DNA of 9,781 nucleotides, from positions 1-9,781 of the forward strand of contig JANRJB010000439.1 in assembly GCA_033764265.1 (NCBI GenBank). The letters run 5' to 3'. This DNA is from VGEM01 sp033764265 (GTDB taxonomy: Bacteria > Pseudomonadota > Alphaproteobacteria > Rhodospirillales > Rhodospirillaceae). The notes under the pieces were generated by a model, which saw only the letters and a list, made by a program, of their open reading frames with translations, searched no databases and had not been told where the DNA came from. Of this stretch, positions 6,828 to 9,781 are shown one piece after another (positions within the stretch are counted from its first letter, which is position 1; every line of letters starts with the position of its first letter). Position numbers and translations under genes: made by a program.

Positions 6828-7088
6828 TCAGACGGCGGTGAACGACGGGTCCAGCTCGGCCATGCGGGCGCGGAGGGCGCGAGCCAATTCCGGATGACGG
6901 GCCGAATCGAAGCGCGCGAGTTCGGCCTGGGCTTCCTGCAAAGCAGAGGTTCGAGTTTCGGCATCGCGCGCGCTGGCGGCGCGGGCGATCAGTGAGGCCA
7001 GATCGCGGACCAGCTGGCAGCGCCCCAGAAGCGCCATTATTGGATGGCGGATATTGTGCTTCACCAGAGTTGACTGAAAGGGCGTCAT
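6828..7088 (-). pseudogene. Probable C-terminal gene remnant, uncharacterised
   Basis: The minus-strand frame from ATG 7088 gives 86 residues (MTPFQSTLVKHNIRHPIMAL...). From about residue 20 it has the codon use of the GC-rich host genes and a charged helical pattern: LVRDLASLIARAAS, then ALQEAQAELARF and HPELARALRARMAELDP. Before that the DNA is AT-richer and the frame runs antisense into the next gene, so the original N-terminus seems to have been replaced. There is no ribosome-binding site. Its stop lies 4 bp from the edge of repeat copy 1. 'HNIRHP' loosely recalls a histidine-kinase H-box, but no other kinase feature is present. Real coding ancestry is likely; a functional gene is not. 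Confidence 0.4.
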
Positions 7089-7104
7089 AGACGGGTGAAC
7101 ACCA

Positions 7105-7812
7105 TTGCGGGCATTCAGGCGCGTGTTGACCTCGCTGTTCACGATCACGACCCGGTTAGTGCTCGCCTGGGTCATTCTTTGGATTGCGGGTGACTTGTTC
7201 AGGCTCTGGGCCCATGGCGCGGTCGTGATGCCGAGAATGAACGCGCTCGGCGAAGCCGTGTGCAAAGCGATGGTGAGCGGCGACATCGAGCGCTTAGTCA
7301 ACCAACGTCCAATTCCGGCATCCGATCCCTTCCTCCACGAGTATCAATCGGACGCGCGCATCGCAAAGACGTTGACTCGGTATAGAACCGAGGGCGCTTT
7401 CTACGACGGCTGCCATTTCACCGTAGTTGAGGGCGGTGCCATTTGTACGGGGGAGGTTCCCGATCACCTTAAAGACTGGAATTACCTCATCGACCCCCGT
7501 GGAGTTATTAAGCCGTTGGTTGTGCAAGCGATCGGTCACCGGCTGCCGGACGAGTGGAGAGCGACCGCGTTTAGGTATCGATTTTTTGGATACGAGTACA
7601 GCGTGGCCTTCGAATCGGAATCGCAAGGATTTGTGCTCGAGTTTACCGTTGCGTCGTTGCTCGAATGGTTCATTGGCTGGCACGATCACTGGTTGGGAGT
7701 CATTGTGTCCGAGCACTCGCAGGCGCTGCACTGGCTGAATAGATGCCCGGCCGCTGACAGGCTCCTCGCGGCGCGAATGAAGGTCGGCCGAACCGCGCCT
7801 CAGTACAGATGA
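7105..7812 (+). CDS. Uncharacterised membrane-anchored, probably periplasmic protein of low G+C
   Basis: 235 residues from TTG 7105, with GGTG 7 nt upstream as a weak ribosome-binding site; GTG 7123 is an alternative start. Basic residues (RAFRR) precede one hydrophobic segment at ~16-34 (TRLVLAWVILWIAG). This predicts an N-in, C-out anchor with a ~200-residue domain in the periplasm. Two Cys in the motifs 'YDGCHF' and 'GAICTG' could pair there. The C-terminal part is aromatic-rich (LLEWFIGWHDHWLG). I recognise no family. Codon use and base composition are visibly lower in G+C than the core genes, which suggests acquisition by transfer. It converges on the minus-strand remnant at 7849-8006 with a 36-bp gap. 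By analogy with the next module it could be an orphan immunity-type protein, but that is speculation. Confidence 0.75.
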   Translation: MRAFRRVLTSLFTITTRLVLAWVILWIAGDLFRLWAHGAVVMPRMNALGEAVCKAMVSGDIERLVNQRPIPASDPFLHEYQSDARIAKTLTRYRTEGAFYDGCHFTVVEGGAICTGEVPDHLKDWNYLIDPRGVIKPLVVQAIGHRLPDEWRATAFRYRFFGYEYSVAFESESQGFVLEFTVASLLEWFIGWHDHWLGVIVSEHSQALHWLNRCPAADRLLAARMKVGRTAPQYR

Positions 7813-7848
7813 TGCTTACGATAATCGGTTCTTTGCGCGCGACTGGTC

Positions 7849-8006
7849 CTACTCGGGCAATCGATAGGGGGTGCCCCGAACGAGTCGTGCCAGTTTTCTG
7901 TTGCCGAGTTCGTCCAGCTCGATCTTGCCTTGGACGGGCTGCGCCCAACTCGAGCGTGTGCGAAATTCTCGGGCCTTTCCGGCGTCGCGCACGGCATTGA
8001 TGGCCC
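7849..8006 (-). pseudogene. C-terminal gene remnant cut off at repeat copy 2
   Basis: About 52 codons on the minus strand, ending in a TAG at 7849-7851, encode AINAVRDAGKAREF at the left and KIELDELGNRKLARLVRG then TPYRLPE at the right. Codon use is GC-rich and protein-like. The sequence loses coherence exactly where repeat copy 2 begins (8007); beyond it the minus frame is only the antisense of the repeat ORF. A longer gene was therefore probably truncated when the repeat arrived or recombined. No family can be assigned from 50 residues; a weak resemblance to C-termini of periplasmic ligand-binding proteins (VQGKIELDELGNR) is not enough. It faces the membrane-anchored protein gene in convergent orientation. 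Confidence 0.45.
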
Positions 8007-8167
8007 CCGCGCCGGCGGTGGTGGCCGAGCTGTGCGCCGCGCTGGTGGACGTGCGCACCACGCCCGATCCGACGCCCCTGCGTCTGCTCACGACCCTGGT
8101 GGCGCAATTGCCGTCGGCGGCCGAAGTCAAGCGCACCTTCACCGCAGCGACCGCCAACCTCGACTAG
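8000..8167 (+). pseudogene. Truncated second copy of the repeat-encoded reading frame
   Basis: The frame opens at ATG 8000 (MAPAPAVVAELCAALVDV) and ends in the same TANLD stop as the copy at 6524-6787, giving 55 residues. It lacks the upstream part (ASGEHVTLEIDRRG) found in copy 1. The single amino-acid difference within the shared part is Thr to Ala. The in-frame ATG seems to arise by chance at the junction, and there is no ribosome-binding site. It is most likely a duplicated fragment, although a short product cannot be excluded. Confidence 0.45.
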
Positions 8168-8204
8168 CGCAGCGACCCCGGCCGGCACGACCACATCGGG
8201 GCCG
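8007..8204. repeat. 198-bp direct repeat, copy 2
   Basis: Second copy of 6627-6824, same orientation, 7 mismatches. Its left edge cuts the minus-strand remnant ending at 8006. Its right edge falls within a 17-bp inverted repeat (8203-8219) that copy 1 lacks. Confidence 0.95.
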
Positions 8205-8219
8205 GCTCGAATCGAGCCG
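8203..8219. repeat. Perfect inverted repeat at the right edge of repeat copy 2
   Basis: CGGCTCGA-A-TCGAGCCG, two 8-bp arms around one A. No T-run follows on either strand, so it is not a typical terminator. Its position on the breakpoint between duplicated and unique DNA suggests a recombination or protein-binding site. The 8220-8291 stretch between it and the next promoter shows no gene. Confidence 0.5.
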
Positions 8220-8291
8220 ATAGAGGCGCGCCCAATAGAAGGTAATAAAGCAGTCGCACTCCATTATGTCAGGCCAACTCAACAAGTCGTC

Positions 8292-8319
8292 TTGATCCCG
8301 ATCATCGGGGCGTTATCAT
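8292..8319 (+). promoter_or_regulatory. Sigma-70-like promoter with a dyad in the spacer
   Basis: TTGATC (8292-8297) and TATCAT (8314-8319, five of six consensus bases) are 16 bp apart. They lie 35 bp before the GTG start of the secreted-protein gene. The perfect dyad CCCGAT-C-ATCGGG (8297-8309) fills most of the spacer and would be a natural operator for a repressor. GATCCCG also occurs twice (8294-8300, 8320-8326) around the -10 box. Confidence 0.45.
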
Positions 8320-8354
8320 GATCCCGGTCCGTCTCTATTTGTGGTGGGTTTGGG

Positions 8355-8924
8355 GTGCAGTATCTTGCAGCCATGTTTGTAGTGTTGGCGCAGGGGTCGA
8401 CCGTCCTTGCCGGAGAGCCGAGTGTTTTGGACAAAATCAAGCCGCTACCGCATGACTCTCAGTTCAAGTTCTACGAGGCCGGCGATCCATCTACATGGTT
8501 TTCGGTAGGGGTGGATCTTTACATCAACAATCGCGAGGCGCGTTTCGGTGGACTGAATGGAACGCTACTCCTTGAGCCTCAACCAGCCCTTCCCGAATGG
8601 GTACTGCATGACGAGAGGCATGAGTACTTGCGTGGAGGAGCACTGTTCAAGGTTACGAATACAGAAGAGTTTTCGAGGCAGAATCCAGAGTATCCGTGTG
8701 ACGTTCGTTGGCTCGTCATCGCGGCTAGCAAATTAAAAAACTGGGGTGGGCTAGGCTGGTATGGTTCGAAGGAGAGAAAAAATCTCAACCTCTATATGCG
8801 GGTCGCGGCATTTGATGCGCAGGACATAGCGAGCCCGTCGGCGAGCTATGATGGGTTGTGTTGGACGGCGCCATATCTGTACTTTATTCCCCTCTCGGAT
8901 TATCCGCTTCTTCGAGAACGGTGA
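8355..8924 (+). CDS. Uncharacterised secreted (periplasmic) protein of low G+C
   Basis: 189 residues from GTG 8355; ATG 8373 is the alternative. Residues 1-19 (MQYLAAMFVVLAQGSTVLA, then GEPS) are hydrophobic and end in an A-x-A-like cleavage site, so export is likely, although the n-region has no basic residue. The mature part, ~170 residues, is rich in aromatics and mixed charge (GDPSTWFSVGVDLYINNREARFG; LKNWGGLGWYGSKERKNLNLYMRV) with two Cys (YPCDVRW, DGLCWTAP). No family is recognised. Base composition is near half A+T by eye, unlike the GC-rich neighbours, which suggests transfer. It has its own promoter and converges on the lysozyme-like gene with a 58-bp gap. A small secreted protein beside a cell-wall hydrolase would suit an immunity protein or lysozyme inhibitor; this is inference only. 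Confidence 0.8.
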   Translation: MQYLAAMFVVLAQGSTVLAGEPSVLDKIKPLPHDSQFKFYEAGDPSTWFSVGVDLYINNREARFGGLNGTLLLEPQPALPEWVLHDERHEYLRGGALFKVTNTEEFSRQNPEYPCDVRWLVIAASKLKNWGGLGWYGSKERKNLNLYMRVAAFDAQDIASPSASYDGLCWTAPYLYFIPLSDYPLLRER

Positions 8925-8952
8925 TCAAACCGTTCGAACGGCCCAATTCGTC

Positions 8953-8976
8953 AAAACCTGATAGCGCCTTCAGGTT
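8953..8976 (-). terminator. Weak rho-independent terminator of the lysozyme-like gene
   Basis: Read on the minus strand: AACCTGA, an 8-nt loop, TCAGGTT, then further T (four in all, GGTTTTGA). The 7-bp stem is AT-containing and the T-run short, so this is a weak candidate, but it sits 7-30 nt after the stop codon in the convergent gap. A separate 12-bp palindrome, CCGTTCGAACGG (8930-8941), lies beside it. Confidence 0.4.
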
Positions 8977-8982
8977 CCTCCC

Positions 8983-9781
8983 TCAGTAATGATCCCGGCG
9001 CGGGCGCCCGAAGTAGACATTCATTTCATCATCGCGGCGATTCTCCAGACCTGGCGAGATCACTTTGGCTTTGGTTTTGGGATCGTAATGCTTTCGCCAC
9101 TCGCGAAATTCTTTCTCCATCGCCACATCGTCGCCTCGATTGAGGGCTTGCAACATCTTGTGATTGGGATTGGAGAAGGCAGCGGGTCCGATGTTGTGCA
9201 TCAAGGACAACATCGCCGCGCGCTGATGCGGTTCAAGCTCGCGGGTAATCACGCGATGCGCCGTGTCGGCCCAGGTTCGGTAATCCTCCATCAAATTGTG
9301 CTCGGCTTCTTTTGTGCTGACCGGGTCGCCGACATTGCGGATCGTGTCATTCGGATACACGCGCCCGTATCCGCCGGTTATTTTCCCTTCGGGGCCAGGA
9401 TATTTCTTGTCAATAGGCTTCTCCCAATTCGCGACCAAAGCCTTGAAAGTGTCGAAGACCTCTTGATTGTAAAACGGGTTGGGCGGATCAACCCGCCAGG
9501 TGGGTTCGAGTTCGAGTGCGGTCGTTGGCGGGACAAACCTGGGCGCGGCCGCCCCCGACGCCGCGATGCGCTCGATGCCGGCGGGCGGCCCGAGGCGTTC
9601 GGTGTTGCGCCGCCCGGCGATGGGGATGGAATCGATCTGCGGTGGCGCGGCAGGTCTGGCGGGCGAGGGCGAAACTGCGGCGGTCGGTTCAGGCGTGTTG
9701 CCGCGGCCGCCGAACAGGCTTTTGATCGAACTCCACAATCCGAATTCCTGCACGCCGGTGGCGGGATTGATGGACGCGTCC
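8983..9781 (-). CDS. GH24 phage-lysozyme-like protein (N-terminus outside window)
   Basis: The frame is open to the right edge, giving 265 visible residues; GTG 9753 is internal, since coherent sequence (DASINPATG) continues upstream of it. Visible residues 1-25 (QEFGLWSSIKSLFGG) resemble the start of phage-type proteins, followed by a Pro/Ala-rich linker (~28-100). Residues ~102-258 form a GH24 muramidase domain: catalytic Glu120 (NWEKP), Thr135 with GGYG (136-139), 'QRAAMLSLMHNIGPAAF' (186-202), 'MLQALNRGDD' and 'PGLENRRDDEMNVYFG' (243-258). This domain cleaves the peptidoglycan MurNAc-GlcNAc bond. In an ungapped alignment to the E-(8)-D/C-(5)-T triad, the Asp/Cys position is Gly129; Asp124 and Glu131 are nearby. 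A prophage endolysin or a secreted wall-degrading effector are both possible. Domain call strong, activity and role uncertain. Confidence 0.85.
   Translation of the reverse strand, partial: DASINPATGVQEFGLWSSIKSLFGGRGNTPEPTAAVSPSPARPAAPPQIDSIPIAGRRNTERLGPPAGIERIAASGAAAPRFVPPTTALELEPTWRVDPPNPFYNQEVFDTFKALVANWEKPIDKKYPGPEGKITGGYGRVYPNDTIRNVGDPVSTKEAEHNLMEDYRTWADTAHRVITRELEPHQRAAMLSLMHNIGPAAFSNPNHKMLQALNRGDDVAMEKEFREWRKHYDPKTKAKVISPGLENRRDDEMNVYFGRPRRDHY

Noticed and set aside
7032..7049. Hairpin CGCCAT-6 nt-ATGGCG upstream of the 235-residue gene
   Set aside because: Short stem with no T-run and no clear promoter relation; expected by chance.
7070..7098. TTGACT as a -35 box for the 235-residue gene
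   Set aside because: No acceptable -10 sequence at 15-19 bp downstream.
7849..8157. A 102-codon minus-strand ORF across repeat copy 2
   Set aside because: Its N-terminal half is the antisense of the repeat ORF (the same antisense frame exists over copy 1); only the part up to 8006 looks genuinely coding.
6441..9781. CRISPR array, tRNA or attachment-site core
   Set aside because: No regularly spaced repeats and no cloverleaf seen by eye; the only long repeat is the two-copy 198-bp element.

Overview
The window is GC-rich chromosomal DNA, most likely from an alphaproteobacterium of the Rhodospirillales type. That placement is an inference. It rests on the strong third-position G/C bias, an ABHD10-like hydrolase and a GT4/GT9 glycosyltransferase pair typical of that group, and their position just upstream of thrS-infC.

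The left two thirds (1-6440) look like ordinary core genome. On the minus strand, an ABHD10-like alpha/beta hydrolase and an exported TPR protein that runs off the left edge are coupled by an ATGA overlap. Diverging from them on the plus strand are a GT4 glycosyltransferase and a GT9 (heptosyltransferase-like) protein, also joined by an ATGA overlap; these probably modify the cell envelope. Next comes a good sigma-70-like promoter, a complete threonyl-tRNA synthetase gene (thrS), and translation initiation factor IF-3 (infC). infC starts on a non-canonical ATC codon behind a strong Shine-Dalgarno sequence, so standard start-calling would truncate it.

The right third (6441-9781) is different. 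The usual infC-rpmI-rplT order is broken, and the DNA becomes a mosaic. It holds two copies of a 198-bp direct repeat (6627-6824 and 8007-8204, 7 mismatches), each carrying the same C-terminal coding segment. It also holds two GC-rich minus-strand gene remnants and two genes of visibly lower G+C. One low-GC gene encodes a protein with an N-terminal membrane anchor and the other a secreted protein. Each low-GC gene converges on a GC-rich minus-strand gene or remnant. The intact partner encodes a GH24-type, phage-lysozyme-like protein that runs off the right edge. The repeated layout of periplasm-directed protein facing a partner with an exchangeable C-terminus suggests an island of decaying effector/immunity or prophage-derived modules, but function cannot be proved from sequence alone.
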